DNA of 50,034 bases, taken from CAYFUR01 sp964346275. Lineage in GTDB: Bacteria; Sumerlaeota; Sumerlaeia; SLMS01. The position numbers and the translations under genes were made by a program. The notes under the pieces are model-generated. The model searched no databases. It was not told the origin of the DNA and saw only the letters and a list, made by a program, of their open reading frames with translations. The stretch is from contig CAYFUR010000014.1 in assembly GCA_964346275.1 (NCBI GenBank), positions 1-50,034 on the forward strand, written 5' to 3'. Positions 15,786 to 25,571 of the stretch are shown in pieces (position 1 is the first letter of the stretch; each line of letters starts with the position of its first letter).

Positions 15786-18110
15786 TCAGAAATTCGACCC
15801 CAGGCGAAGGTGGAAAAACTGCGGCTCGTCGTCATCCTCTTTCAACACCGGGACAGCGAGATCAATTTCCGCCTTCAACGGCCCGACGTCCAGGATCGCT
15901 CCCACACCCGAACCAATCCGCGGCGTCCCCAAAGTGAAGGGCTCTTCCTCGAGAATCGCGAGATCAGTGAAGACACGGCCAATCAGGAAGTCCTCCTGAA
16001 TGGGAAAATGAAATTCATGCCTCTGGGTGATTCTCGTCGCACCGCCGATGGCCAGGTCATCATCGAGGTCATCCCGCGGGCCCACTTCGCGAGGCCGAAA
16101 ACCACGCAAGCTCCCCGTGCCACCGACGAAGAAGCGCTCGCTCAATCCAATATCCGTCGCGTCATAGGGCATCAGCCCCACCGTGTGGCCATAGACGTAA
16201 ACATTGTCCCGCCGAGCGAAGGGCTTCTTGTACCACTCGTAGGTATGCAGCAGCTTCAGCATGAAGCCGTCCGCTGCGCCCGTTTCGAATCCACCACTGA
16301 TGTAATAGCCCCGCGTCGGATAAATCACACTGTCGCGCCGGTCATAGGCGATCAACGGCCGCACCGCTGCCGTCCAATGATCGTCGAAATCTTCTTCCGT
16401 CTCATCGTCATGGCCGCCGTAATCGACATATTCCGTGCGCAGCCGCACAAATCCTCTGAGCCGCTCGGTCAATGGACGACCAAACTCAACCGAGCCGCCG
16501 GTCACTTCCTCCCAATACGCCCGGTAACGATCCGTCGAATGATAAAGCCGAACATCCATCGACGTGTCCGAGCCTCCCATGTAACGGTCAAAATAACGAA
16601 GCCGGTACGCCACGTTTCGTGTGCCAAACGTCGCCGAAGCGGAAACGATATCCGCACGGCCGCCAAAGTTGGGTTGCTCAAAGCGCAACGTGATCGCCGG
16701 GCCAGAGCGCTCGCCGACGCCAGCCGTCGCACCGATAAACGCAGCCGCGGGATCCTCGTCCACAACAACGACCGCATCGCGCACCCGCGGATCGCTCGTC
16801 GGTTCACGAACAACCTGCACTTCCCGGAAAATCCCCAGGTTCCGAAGCCGCTCGACCGTTCGCACTTCCTCCGACGTGCGATATTTTTCTCCCGGTTCCA
16901 GGCGGATTTCCCGCCTCACCGTCTCTTCTTCCGTGGGCGGCGCCAGTTTATCGATCACTTGATCGACGCCCGTCGGCTCCACATCATACTGGTAATCCTC
17001 CATCATCAGGCGAACCTCGCCCACGCGGACCACCGGGCTCTCCTTCACCGACAGCACGATATCCACTGTCCGGCTCTCCGGCTCTTTATCCAGACGGTAT
17101 CCAAACTCGGTGTCGATATACCCCTGATTTCCGTAAAGCCGCCGCAAGTCATCCAGAACACTTCCAAGCCGCTCGCCCTTGTAGTAGCGATCCGTCAAAT
17201 CATCCGTGACCCGCCGAACTTCCTCGGGCGTGAAATAGGTAATTCCCTCGGTCCTCACCTCATCCACGCGATAGCGCGGCCCTTCGTCCACATTGATCAC
17301 GATGGTAATTTCGGAGTTTTCCTCGTCGTAGATCAAATCCTGGCGGCGGACCTCCACGTCCAGAAATCCCGCCTGGCGATAGGTCTCGCGGATAAAAGCC
17401 AGGTCATCGTCCATCAGCGCCTCGTCGAAATAGTTGCTGAAGAACAGCAGCCCCGGCGCGTTGGAGATCCTCATTTTGAAATAGAAGTCACTGAAGTGGT
17501 CGTTGCCGTTGATGATCAGCTTATCGATTTCGATACGCTGGCCCTCGTCGATCGTAATCACCACATCCACAAGGCCTTCCTCGCCGAAGACTTTCTCCAC
17601 GTCCACGTTGATCCCCGCGGCCTTGTACCCCCCCTGGCGGTAAAAGCTCCGAAGATTCCGCGCCGTCGCCGCTTCCAGCTCCACCGTCGCCAGGTCACCT
17701 TCCTCGAAATCCAGTTGCGAGACAATCTGTTCGCGGCTGAATTCGCTGTTTCCAATCACCTTGATATTGCGGATCACGGAGAGTTCCCGGACGGAGACCG
17801 TCAAAATCAGCTCTCCATCCTCGTTTTCCTCCCACAGAATCCGAAGGTCGATGGGATCGATCGTGCCGATATTGCTGATCGATTGCAGGTCCCGCCGATA
17901 GGCCGACCGTGTGAAGATTCCCCCTTCCCGCAATTCCATGCGGCGGGTGATCCCTGCCGGAGCGAGACGATTCGTTCCCTCCACGCGAATCTCCGCGATC
18001 GGGGTTCCCTCCTCTGGATACACAAGCTGCTGCGCGCTTGCCAGAGACCAGGAGGCCCCTGTCAGGAGGATGAGGCTGAAAAGGAAAAAAGGAATGCGGA
18101 AGATCGGCAA
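15786..18110 (-). CDS. bamA: outer-membrane protein assembly factor BamA
   Basis: This is a 774-residue Omp85 protein that folds beta-barrel proteins into the outer membrane. A Sec signal peptide (MPIFRIPFFLFSLILLTGASW) is followed by what I count as five POTRA domains, starting near residues 35, 111, 192, 276 and 357. Each ends in a 'VxVxEG/DEGP' strand. The C-terminal barrel runs from about residue 455 and carries the loop-6 motif GGTGSLRGFRP (family VRGF). The protein ends in Phe (HLRLGSNF), the C-terminal signature recognised by the BAM machine. It proves a true outer membrane. No lpxD, skp or fabZ, common neighbours of bamA, lies within reach. Confidence 0.96.
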   Translation of the reverse strand: MPIFRIPFFLFSLILLTGASWSLASAQQLVYPEEGTPIAEIRVEGTNRLAPAGITRRMELREGGIFTRSAYRRDLQSISNIGTIDPIDLRILWEENEDGELILTVSVRELSVIRNIKVIGNSEFSREQIVSQLDFEEGDLATVELEAATARNLRSFYRQGGYKAAGINVDVEKVFGEEGLVDVVITIDEGQRIEIDKLIINGNDHFSDFYFKMRISNAPGLLFFSNYFDEALMDDDLAFIRETYRQAGFLDVEVRRQDLIYDEENSEITIVINVDEGPRYRVDEVRTEGITYFTPEEVRRVTDDLTDRYYKGERLGSVLDDLRRLYGNQGYIDTEFGYRLDKEPESRTVDIVLSVKESPVVRVGEVRLMMEDYQYDVEPTGVDQVIDKLAPPTEEETVRREIRLEPGEKYRTSEEVRTVERLRNLGIFREVQVVREPTSDPRVRDAVVVVDEDPAAAFIGATAGVGERSGPAITLRFEQPNFGGRADIVSASATFGTRNVAYRLRYFDRYMGGSDTSMDVRLYHSTDRYRAYWEEVTGGSVEFGRPLTERLRGFVRLRTEYVDYGGHDDETEEDFDDHWTAAVRPLIAYDRRDSVIYPTRGYYISGGFETGAADGFMLKLLHTYEWYKKPFARRDNVYVYGHTVGLMPYDATDIGLSERFFVGGTGSLRGFRPREVGPRDDLDDDLAIGGATRITQRHEFHFPIQEDFLIGRVFTDLAILEEEPFTLGTPRIGSGVGAILDVGPLKAEIDLAVPVLKEDDDEPQFFHLRLGSNF

Positions 18111-18339
18111 CGAACAGCTCCTTCCCTTGCCGGGATTTGCCAGTCACCTCCCTTTGCAGCGGCTACCGGCGCAACGGAAAAGCAGGAAAACCCACCGCTT
18201 CGCCGATCGAAAAACACAACAGCAACGTCCGATTTGAGACATGGCGCCCCGAGTCCGGACCAAGGCGTTGACACATCACCGGCCACCGCTTTCTATCTGG
18301 AGCGTCTCCACTTGCCGTCATTTCTCCAGGAATCCGCGT

Positions 18340-19407
18340 ATGCCGTCCGGGCCGCAAACCTACATCGGAGCCGTCCATGTCCATACGGGCCAAAGCGGCG
18401 GGGATGACACCCTGGACCATGTTCTCGAAGCAGCGCATGACGCCCAGATCGATTTTGTCATCATCACGGACCACCATTCCCGCCGAATCGGCCAGGAAAA
18501 CCTGGAAGGATGGCACGACAAGGTCCTCGTCCTTTGCGGCGAAGAAGTTTCCACAAAGGAAGGCCACTTTCTCGCCTTCGAAACGCGGGAAACCATTGGG
18601 GAACGCCCAACACTCAACGAAGCCCTCGACGAAACCCGCCGCCAATACGGCCAGGCCGTCGCCGTCCATCACCAGCTTTTCGACGGCCGTTCTCCCGGCA
18701 TCGCCCAAATCCCTCCCCCGCTGGATCTTCGCCGCGCCGATTTGCTGGAAATCTGGAGCCTCACCGATGAGTTCCTCTCCATCGCCCCCAGCGAAGAAGT
18801 CATCCAGCTCCTCAGCCGTCCCGAACGGGTCGTCCGCGGCCCTTCCAGGCGATTGCTCTGGCAATGGGACCGCCAGCTGGAAAAGCGCCCCCTCCCGATC
18901 ATTGGAGGCCTGAACGTTCACCAGCGAAAGAGCCCCCTCCTCGAATGGCGCCAGATCTTCCCCTACGAGCTGGCCTTCAGCACCATCTGCACCTGCGTCC
19001 AGACGCCGGAACTCCCCGCCGTCTCCCTCCGCGCCCGCGACCTCGTCTGGAATGCCCTCCGCGAAGGGCGCTCCTATATCGTCAATCGCTCCATCGAGCG
19101 GGAAAGCCCCTTCCTCTTCGAATACCACCCCCCTGCGGGACGCGTCCGCCCCATGGGCGATGACGTGCCCTACGCCCCGAAGGGACGCTTCCATATGCGC
19201 GTGCCCGTCGAGGCGGAAATCGTCCTCCGCCACAACGGCCAGCCCCTTTTCTGGGGAACCGGCGAGGAGATGACTTTTCCCGAGGCGGGCCCCGGATCCT
19301 ATCGCGTGGAAGCCTACCTCAACCGCCGCCTGTATATTCTCAGCAATCCAATCCGCCTCGTCGACGAAGAGGGCGTTCTGCAGCCAACGGTCAGCGATGT
19401 CACCTGA
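18340..19407 (+). CDS. PHP-domain metal-dependent hydrolase-like protein
   Basis: The protein has 355 residues from the ATG at 18340, chosen because CAGGA precedes it at a good distance and the PHP fold begins soon after. The N-terminus holds IGAVHVHTGQSGGDDT (HxH metal pair, near residues 9-18) and FVIITDHHSRR (DHH), then LVLCGEEVSTKEGHF and VAVHHQ. These are the usual PHP metal ligands. PHP proteins include histidinol phosphatase, phosphoesterases and sugar-nucleotide phosphatases. The C-terminal 100 residues look like a beta-sandwich (VEAEIVLRHNGQPLFW). The gene is divergent from bamA. The substrate cannot be told from the sequence. Confidence 0.85.
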   Translation: MPSGPQTYIGAVHVHTGQSGGDDTLDHVLEAAHDAQIDFVIITDHHSRRIGQENLEGWHDKVLVLCGEEVSTKEGHFLAFETRETIGERPTLNEALDETRRQYGQAVAVHHQLFDGRSPGIAQIPPPLDLRRADLLEIWSLTDEFLSIAPSEEVIQLLSRPERVVRGPSRRLLWQWDRQLEKRPLPIIGGLNVHQRKSPLLEWRQIFPYELAFSTICTCVQTPELPAVSLRARDLVWNALREGRSYIVNRSIERESPFLFEYHPPAGRVRPMGDDVPYAPKGRFHMRVPVEAEIVLRHNGQPLFWGTGEEMTFPEAGPGSYRVEAYLNRRLYILSNPIRLVDEEGVLQPTVSDVT

Positions 19408-19415
19408 CGGCGCCG

Positions 19416-20654
19416 CTACTTCTTGTTCCGGATAAGCCGCAGCAAGCGCCGCCGCACATTTTTGTGCCGAAGATGGGGGAGAAACTTCTTCATCGCCCAG
19501 CGCCGTATAGACGGCCGCATGGCTTCCAGCATTGAAGGATTCCCCAGAACCTCCTCCAGGCGATCGCGCGTTTCCCTGGAATCGTCCGGCTTGACCAGCC
19601 AACCGCTCACCCCGTGCTCCAGCGCGTCCGCCGTTCCCCCGGACCGCCCGCCAACGCTCGGCGTTCCCCGCAAGGCCGCCTCGACGAAAACAATCCCGAA
19701 GCCTTCCTGCTCGCCACTCTCCAGCCGGCGGTTCGGCATCAGGAAGAGATCCGCCGCTTCGATCAAATCGCGCTTCTCACCCTCCTCCAGCGAGCCGAGA
19801 AACGCCACCCGCTCTCCGAGCCCCAGTTCTTCCACCACCTTCCTCAGCCGTGGCTTATCTTCGCCGGTGCCACCGATCAAGTAAACCCAGCCGGCCTTTC
19901 CCGATTCCGTTTCTTTCAACTCCGCCAGCGCCCGTAAAACCGTATCGATTCCCTTGCGCTCGGCCAGGCGCGAGATCGTCACGAAAAGGAGCGGCTCTTC
20001 CCCGCCCCTCCGCGCGGACAGCCATTGGCGCCTGAGGGTTCCTCGGTCCGGCGCCAGCTCAGCGAAGAACGACCGGTCCGGGCAGGGAAACTCCATCACG
20101 ATCCGCGAGAGGGGCACGCCAAGGTCCACAACGTGGTCCGCCGTAACCCGGGAAATGGCGAAGACCGTGGAGGCTGTCTTCAGGGAAGTCTTCACCTGGA
20201 AGCGCATCGAGGCCGACCGGCGGCCCATCTCGATCTCCTCGCCCAGGGCCCAAACGCAGACAGGACGGCCCAGCAGGCGAAGCACCGGCGTCACAAACGC
20301 CAGCGGCACCAGGTGGATCGCCACCAAAGCATCCCACCGCCGGAGACCCAATTCCCACAGCAGCACCGGCGCCGTGAGGATCCGCCCAATCCGCGACCAG
20401 CCCGCCCCGGCTCGATTGAGATTCCACACAGAGGACCAGAGCGCCGACCGAATAACCGGATAGGGCTGGCGCGCATCGAATGCCTCGCTTCCAGCCATTT
20501 GACGCGCATAGACAACGGGCCGCCAACCCCGCCGGTGCAAGTCCAGCGCAAGGTTGTGGGCCACCCGTTCCGAGCCGCCCGGTGAAGGGAAGAACCATTC
20601 CGTAAAGATAAGGACGCGGGGAGCAGGCCGCCGCGTCCTTGAATGACTTTTCAT
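19416..20654 (-). CDS. GT4-type glycosyltransferase
   Basis: The protein has 412 residues from the ATG at 20654 (MKSHSRTRRPAPRVLIF). GAGAG about ten bases upstream supports it. An ATG at 20678, overlapping the symporter end by 11 bases, is an alternative. The N-terminal half opens with RVLIFTEWFFPSPGGSERV, the usual GT4 Gly-Gly acceptor loop. The C-terminal half has LLFVTISRLAERKGIDTVL and the donor block EGFGIVFVEAALRGTPSVGG. The enzyme would add a sugar to a glycan or lipid. It follows the symporter gene directly and is probably cotranscribed with it. The C-terminal tail is very basic (MKKFLPHLRHKNVRRRL), which may hold it at the membrane. Confidence 0.9.
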   Translation of the reverse strand: MKSHSRTRRPAPRVLIFTEWFFPSPGGSERVAHNLALDLHRRGWRPVVYARQMAGSEAFDARQPYPVIRSALWSSVWNLNRAGAGWSRIGRILTAPVLLWELGLRRWDALVAIHLVPLAFVTPVLRLLGRPVCVWALGEEIEMGRRSASMRFQVKTSLKTASTVFAISRVTADHVVDLGVPLSRIVMEFPCPDRSFFAELAPDRGTLRRQWLSARRGGEEPLLFVTISRLAERKGIDTVLRALAELKETESGKAGWVYLIGGTGEDKPRLRKVVEELGLGERVAFLGSLEEGEKRDLIEAADLFLMPNRRLESGEQEGFGIVFVEAALRGTPSVGGRSGGTADALEHGVSGWLVKPDDSRETRDRLEEVLGNPSMLEAMRPSIRRWAMKKFLPHLRHKNVRRRLLRLIRNKK

Positions 20655-20667
20655 CCTATCGCCGCTC

Positions 20668-22389
20668 TCAGACGTCATCTTCTGCCGTGGAAGAGATGTC
20701 GCGCCCCTCGGGGATCGGCAGGCCAAACGATGCCAGCCAGGCCACCAGCAGGCACACCACCATGCCCACCGTCGTGTCCCAGGGCCAATTGATGCTGAAA
20801 GCCGTGTAGGAGCGGAACACATTGTAGATGATCATGAAAATAAACGACGTGATCAGGCCCGCAATGGCGGGTCCCGGATAGCCGCGTTTCGTGATCATGG
20901 CGAACACGAAAGCGCCGAGAATTCCGCCACCAGTCAGGCCAACGAGCTTGAATGCCAGGTTCAGCAGCAGTTCCGCCGGGATGCAAAGCAACGCAATAAT
21001 CATAAGGGCGATGCCCGACATCACGGTTGCCGCCACCGAGATCCCAAGCTCGGACTTGCCTTCGCCCTTCACGCCTTTCAGCGGACGATAGAAGTCCATG
21101 ATCGAAATACTCGACATTGCGGAAAGCGCGCTTGAAACGCTCGACATCGCCGCCGCCAGAATCCCCGCAACCAGCAAGCCCCGGAAAATCACCGGCACAT
21201 GCGTCACCATGAACACCGGGAACACATAGTCCCCTTTCGGGTTGCCCATGCCCGTTTCCGCGCTCACGGAAGCCGGATCCCAGGGCATGATCCCGAACTC
21301 GAATCCATTCAGTTTGTAGAAAGCAAACAGGCAAACTCCGATCATGAGGAAGAGCAGGAACTGGGGAAAGATCAGGAAGGCGCTCATCAGCATCGCCGCC
21401 CGGCCTTCCTTGATGTTTCGGCAGCCCAGAACACGCTGGACATTGAGCTGATCAAAACCGAACGCCAGGATAATCCCGATCGTCTGGGGAAAGATGCCCA
21501 TGATCAGGTTAAAATCTCCGGCGAAAATTTCCTTGATCTGGACCCAGAGGTATTGGCCGAAACTGAGCCCCCCCCCGCCGGCCGCCGCAACTTGCTCCGG
21601 CGATAGAAGGCCCAGGTTGAACGTCTGCAGGTGCCCCGGCGCCACCTCCCGGATCGCCGCCCAGCCTTCCGCACCCGAGGGAGCCGCCAGGTCCCCCGTG
21701 AGCAGCGAGGGAATATAAAAGACCGTAAAGAGCCCGCCGCCGATGAAAATGAAATACTGGATCATGTCTGTCCAGACGACCGCCTTGATGCCGCCCAGCG
21801 ATGTATAGATGAGTGCCGCGACCATGATCACCACCACCGCCAGCCACATCGGAAACTCCGGCCACACCGTCCGCATCACAATCGTCACCGGAATCGCCGT
21901 CACCGTGACGCGCACCCCCGCGCCCAGAGACATTCCCACCAGGGAAAGCCCCGCCGCCGCATAGCGCGTCTGGTGGCCGAAAGCGCGCTTCAGCAACTGG
22001 AAAGGCGTATAGACGTCCCCGTTGAAATAATAGGGCACGATCTTCCAGGCGATAATAATCCGCCCGATAATGTAGCCGATGACCAGGTTGATGAAATGCA
22101 TGTTTCCGCCGCTGACGGAAAACGTGCCATCGTCGGAGATACTGAGCGCACCGAAAGCAATGGCCGGGATGCCGATAAAGGTGAGCGCGCTGGTTTCCGT
22201 CGCAATGATCGACAGGCCGACCACCCACCAGGGAAGGCGTCTTCCACCCAGGAAATAATCGCGTTTGCTTTTCTGGCTCCGGGAACTCCAGAAGCCAACG
22301 CCGATCACCACGGCAAAGTAGATTAAGACAACCAACCAATCGAGCGTGGCGAAATTCGCACTCACCGCAAGCGACATCGAATTCGGCAT
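20668..22389 (-). CDS. sodium:solute symporter (SSS family)
   Basis: This 573-residue protein has about 13 to 14 hydrophobic segments, the usual SSS count. Family blocks include YFLGGRRLPWWVVGLSIIAT at the first pair of helices, the SSLG-type IYTSLGGIKAVVWTD, and LLVAGILAAAMSSVSSALSA in the sodium-binding region near residue 410. It imports a solute (sugar, organic acid, amino acid or similar) with sodium. The substrate cannot be fixed. GGAG eight bases before the ATG at 22389 supports the start. The gene leads a likely two-gene unit with the GT4 that follows. Confidence 0.95.
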   Translation of the reverse strand: MPNSMSLAVSANFATLDWLVVLIYFAVVIGVGFWSSRSQKSKRDYFLGGRRLPWWVVGLSIIATETSALTFIGIPAIAFGALSISDDGTFSVSGGNMHFINLVIGYIIGRIIIAWKIVPYYFNGDVYTPFQLLKRAFGHQTRYAAAGLSLVGMSLGAGVRVTVTAIPVTIVMRTVWPEFPMWLAVVVIMVAALIYTSLGGIKAVVWTDMIQYFIFIGGGLFTVFYIPSLLTGDLAAPSGAEGWAAIREVAPGHLQTFNLGLLSPEQVAAAGGGGLSFGQYLWVQIKEIFAGDFNLIMGIFPQTIGIILAFGFDQLNVQRVLGCRNIKEGRAAMLMSAFLIFPQFLLFLMIGVCLFAFYKLNGFEFGIMPWDPASVSAETGMGNPKGDYVFPVFMVTHVPVIFRGLLVAGILAAAMSSVSSALSAMSSISIMDFYRPLKGVKGEGKSELGISVAATVMSGIALMIIALLCIPAELLLNLAFKLVGLTGGGILGAFVFAMITKRGYPGPAIAGLITSFIFMIIYNVFRSYTAFSINWPWDTTVGMVVCLLVAWLASFGLPIPEGRDISSTAEDDV

Positions 22390-22498
22390 AACATTGTCTC
22401 CAACCCCGGAAAATCGGGCGCAAATGGCTTTGGCGCGCCATCCTTAGACCGCAAAACGCTGTCCGCAAATGAAAAGACAGGCTCCCCCGAAAACAACC

Positions 22499-22524
22499 GG
22501 GGCGCCCCCGCAAAGGGGCGCCCC
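22499..22524 (-). terminator. intrinsic terminator of the GH18/beta-helix gene
   Basis: GGGGCGCCCC occurs twice (22499-22508 and 22515-22524) with six bases between. The sequence is its own complement, so it forms a strong 10-bp hairpin. Read on the minus strand it follows the end of the gene at 22550 and is trailed by a loose T-rich stretch. Confidence 0.6.
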
Positions 22525-22549
22525 GATCCATCGCTTGGGGCCTGGCTGC

Positions 22550-25426
22550 TCAGTCGTCCAGCAGGAGCCAGGCGTCAACGCCGGTGGAGAAGTCGACTCC
22601 TCCCCAGCCGCCGAGGTTCTGGCCGTTCGAATCCTGATTCTCGTAAGCCGGATTGGTCACCACGAGATAGTCCGGATTCTGGCCCGCGTTGAACGTCTCC
22701 GATTTATACTGCGGATCGTCGTTGATCGTATTCGTTTCCGTAATCGAGCCGGTCTTGCCAAAAGTGCCATCAGGCCCCAGCAGCGCATCGGGACCATTGA
22801 GAACCTTCGCCGAGTAATCCAGCGCGATTGTGCCATTGGTCGAGCTGGTGCTGATATTCAGCGCATCGCTCGGCCCCGTGGTGCCATTGCCCGTGACGAT
22901 GCTGTCGGTCATGGTCAGCGCCGTATCCGTGGCCGCTGCAGAGATCAGCGCCGCATCGCCGGAACCACCCGCGTCATGCACCGTCGACCGCTCGATGGAG
23001 ACATTCAGCACATCGCCATCCTCGAAGAAAATGTTTGAGTTCGCGTTCTGCGCAAACACGCTGTGGATAATGCGCGAATCGGAGAGCGACGACACGCTGT
23101 TGACATATAGCCCGTAGCCGCCGTTTTCCACCGATGCCACATGCTCCAGCTCGAACACGGTGCCGCCACCGGCGAGCCAGATTCCGTTGCCGCCGTTGTT
23201 GTGGATCAAGATCGGATTCGACTCAGTGCCAAGCAACCGTCCCCGGCGGAAGTTGAAATAGACGCCTGCGCCCGCGTTATGGCTCGATCGCACGCCCTCG
23301 CGCACCGTCGTGCCGAGATCGCCATCGTTATAGAACTCGAAGCCATCGCGGTTGCTGCCCGAGCCTCCGCCGGTCCCGGTCACCGTCACATCCGTCAGAA
23401 ACGTATTGTTTCCGTAATTGAACCCCGGGCCGGAATACGTCTGCAAGCCACCGCCAAACTGGGTATCCGCTCCAGCGTTCGGGGCTGTCGTGCCGTCGGA
23501 AGACGGATTATCCGAGCCGTCGTTGGGCGCGATCAGCAGGTTATTCACCCAGGCGTAATACTTGTCGGTGTCCTCATCGAGAATCACCGCCGTCGTATCG
23601 TTGTCGCCAGTGCCGGAGGCCGTATCCGGCAGAAGCGTCATTTGCGCGCTCGGCGAGCCGATTTCCACCAGCCCGTCCGCCGTCATCAGGATTCCCGCAT
23701 CGCCCGCCACCTGCGGAAGGATCAGCGTCGTGTCCACCGCGGGCCGGATCTTCAGCGCATCCAGATCGCCGGAGTTTTTCCGCACGAGAAGCTGCGAGGG
23801 CACCGTATAGCTGCTGTCGATCAGCTCCACCACGTTGGCCTGGCCATTGTCCGCGCCAAAACTGTCGATCGCCGTCTGGATATCCGTAAAGTCCGCGCCG
23901 CTGGCGCCCACGGTCACGATGTCCTCGCCTGGCGTATAGGCGAGTTCGTCAAAGTAGATCGTGCTGCTGGCCGTTCCACCACTTGTCTTCAGCAGGATCA
24001 GGCTGTCGATCTTGATCGAATCGCCATCGACCACGCCATCGCCGGAACTCAGGATGCCATTCACATTGTCGTTGCCAAGGTCCCAGCTCACCGTCTGCCA
24101 GCCCGACCAGTTGATCGTCACCGGATCGCTGCCTTCGATTTCCCCGTCGCCGTCGCGAATGGCAAAGCGGAACTCNNNNNNNNNNNNNNNNNNNNNNNNN
24201 NNNNNNNNNNNNNNNNNNNNNNNNNNNNNNNNNNNNNNNNNNNNNNNNNNNNNNNNNNNNNNNNNNNNNNNNNNNTAGCCCAGCGCCCATACTCCGACTC
24301 CGGCAATGCCCGTTTCCCGCACCATCTGGCAGCGCAGCTTCCAGCTCACATGATCGCTGCACCACCCCTGGTCCCACACACCGCCACCGAGATCCACCGC
24401 GTAGTACGGATCATCGGACGGCCAGTGCCATGTCTTGCCGTGGGACGGCCATTCGGTTGTCAGAAAATCCTGATAGAATTTCGCGCCGCCGTTGGATACC
24501 TGGCTGGCGCCGGGGGCCGAGCCATCACTCTCCCACTCGTAGCCATACCATGCGATGCCCGCCACGAGCTTGCTCGGGTCGATTCCGTCGCGGATGTGGG
24601 TGCGGATGGTATCGAGGATCGAACCGCCGCCCCAAATGTCGCTCTCCTCCATGGTCGAAACCGGGCCGGGGTTTCCGCCGGAATAATGGAAATTGTAATT
24701 CATCATGAAGAGATGATCACAAATTTCCGAAAGGGCCAGTTCGTCGAGGCGGGACGACGGATTCGCATAAGCGGCAATGGAAATATGATAGTCCGGATCG
24801 GCCGCGTGAAAGACGGTCTCCAGCTCGTCCATGAAAAGGGTGAAGTCGTCCCGGCTGCCGGTGGGCACAAACTCAAAGTCGATATTGATGCCCTCGGCGC
24901 CGCCTGCCTGCACTTCCGCGAGCAGGTTGTTAGCCGCATTGGTCCGCGCCGTGGAATCCGAAAGAAACGTGGCAATATCGGAATCGCCGAACTTGGTCGC
25001 GCACAGAATCGTCTGGGTATCGAACTGCTGGGCGTAGGTCTTGATGTTGTTCCACGCCGTGCGGCTCTTCCAGCCATTGGGATCGGAAATCGTTCCGTCG
25101 TTGTTGATCGCCACGCTGAAGTAAGCGATATGGGTCAGCAAATCCCATCGATACTGGTCTTCGTCGCCGTCCTGCCAGTAGGGATGATAGCCGAACATCA
25201 CGTTGCCCGCCGCAGCCATCCGGTTGGCGCTGGTCTGGTTGATCTTGGGAGCGGCCGGAATCTCGGGTGCGGCTTTTTCCTGGCCGAATTGCTCCATCTG
25301 CAGCTGGTGCGCGCTCTGCAGAACGGGCTGCGCGCCGAGGGAAGCGGCCAGGGCGAAGGAACTCAAAAAGGCCGTGGCGGTTCCCATTCTCCAGAGAGAT
25401 TTCCAATCAGATAAGAAACGGGTCAT
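22550..25426 (-). CDS. exported GH18-type enzyme with CBM-like and beta-helix domains, interrupted by an assembly gap
   Basis: AAGGAG nine bases upstream fixes the ATG at 25426 (MTRFLSDWKSLWRMG), followed by a Sec signal peptide. Residues 70-390 form a GH18 barrel: VMFGYHPYWQDGD, ILCATKFGDSD, the catalytic block EGINIDFEF and GVGVWALG near the barrel end. The 100-N gap follows. Beyond it come a carbohydrate-binding-like module (FRFAIRDGDGEIEGSD to TIYFDELAYTPG), then a long right-handed beta-helix (TDIQTAIDSFG, IHNNGGNGIWLAGG, SVENGGYGLYVNS) and the end WGGVDFSTGVDAWLLLDD. GH18 enzymes cut chitin or related N-acetylglucosamine glycans. The frame happens to stay open through the N run, but the gap length is unknown, so one long protein and two neighbouring genes are both possible. 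Confidence 0.7.
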   Translation of the reverse strand: MTRFLSDWKSLWRMGTATAFLSSFALAASLGAQPVLQSAHQLQMEQFGQEKAAPEIPAAPKINQTSANRMAAAGNVMFGYHPYWQDGDEDQYRWDLLTHIAYFSVAINNDGTISDPNGWKSRTAWNNIKTYAQQFDTQTILCATKFGDSDIATFLSDSTARTNAANNLLAEVQAGGAEGINIDFEFVPTGSRDDFTLFMDELETVFHAADPDYHISIAAYANPSSRLDELALSEICDHLFMMNYNFHYSGGNPGPVSTMEESDIWGGGSILDTIRTHIRDGIDPSKLVAGIAWYGYEWESDGSAPGASQVSNGGAKFYQDFLTTEWPSHGKTWHWPSDDPYYAVDLGGGVWDQGWCSDHVSWKLRCQMVRETGIAGVGVWALGXXXXXXXXXXXXXXXXXXXXXXXXXXXXXXXXXXEFRFAIRDGDGEIEGSDPVTINWSGWQTVSWDLGNDNVNGILSSGDGVVDGDSIKIDSLILLKTSGGTASSTIYFDELAYTPGEDIVTVGASGADFTDIQTAIDSFGADNGQANVVELIDSSYTVPSQLLVRKNSGDLDALKIRPAVDTTLILPQVAGDAGILMTADGLVEIGSPSAQMTLLPDTASGTGDNDTTAVILDEDTDKYYAWVNNLLIAPNDGSDNPSSDGTTAPNAGADTQFGGGLQTYSGPGFNYGNNTFLTDVTVTGTGGGSGSNRDGFEFYNDGDLGTTVREGVRSSHNAGAGVYFNFRRGRLLGTESNPILIHNNGGNGIWLAGGGTVFELEHVASVENGGYGLYVNSVSSLSDSRIIHSVFAQNANSNIFFEDGDVLNVSIERSTVHDAGGSGDAALISAAATDTALTMTDSIVTGNGTTGPSDALNISTSSTNGTIALDYSAKVLNGPDALLGPDGTFGKTGSITETNTINDDPQYKSETFNAGQNPDYLVVTNPAYENQDSNGQNLGGWGGVDFSTGVDAWLLLDD
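24176..24275. other. assembly gap, 100 N
   Basis: Exactly 100 N's, the usual scaffold placeholder of unknown true length. It falls inside the GH18/beta-helix region, so residue counts across it are meaningless. Confidence 0.99.
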
Positions 25427-25506
25427 CTTGGGGGACTCCTTCAATAAATTAAAATCGGGGTTGGTACGTTCGGCGAAATCTTTGCGGACACGCCAGCGAG
25501 AGGCAA

Positions 25507-25536
25507 ATAAAAACCCCGGGAATTTCTTCCCCGGGG
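25507..25536 (-). terminator. intrinsic terminator of the exported Cys/His protein gene
   Basis: Read on the minus strand, CCCCGGG and CCCGGGG pair across a nine-base loop and are followed by TTTTTATTT. It lies between the stop at 25572 and the start of the GH18 gene, so the two genes are transcribed separately. Confidence 0.75.
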
Positions 25537-25571
25537 CAGAATTCCCACTCATTTTCGCCGGAAATTTCTGG

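Noticed and set aside
15399..18407. 1002-codon open frame on the plus strand
   Set aside because: It is antisense to bamA and overlaps pckA; both are certain genes.
23141..25414. 757-codon plus-strand frame across the N gap
   Set aside because: It is antisense to the GH18/beta-helix region and open partly because N's cannot contain stops.
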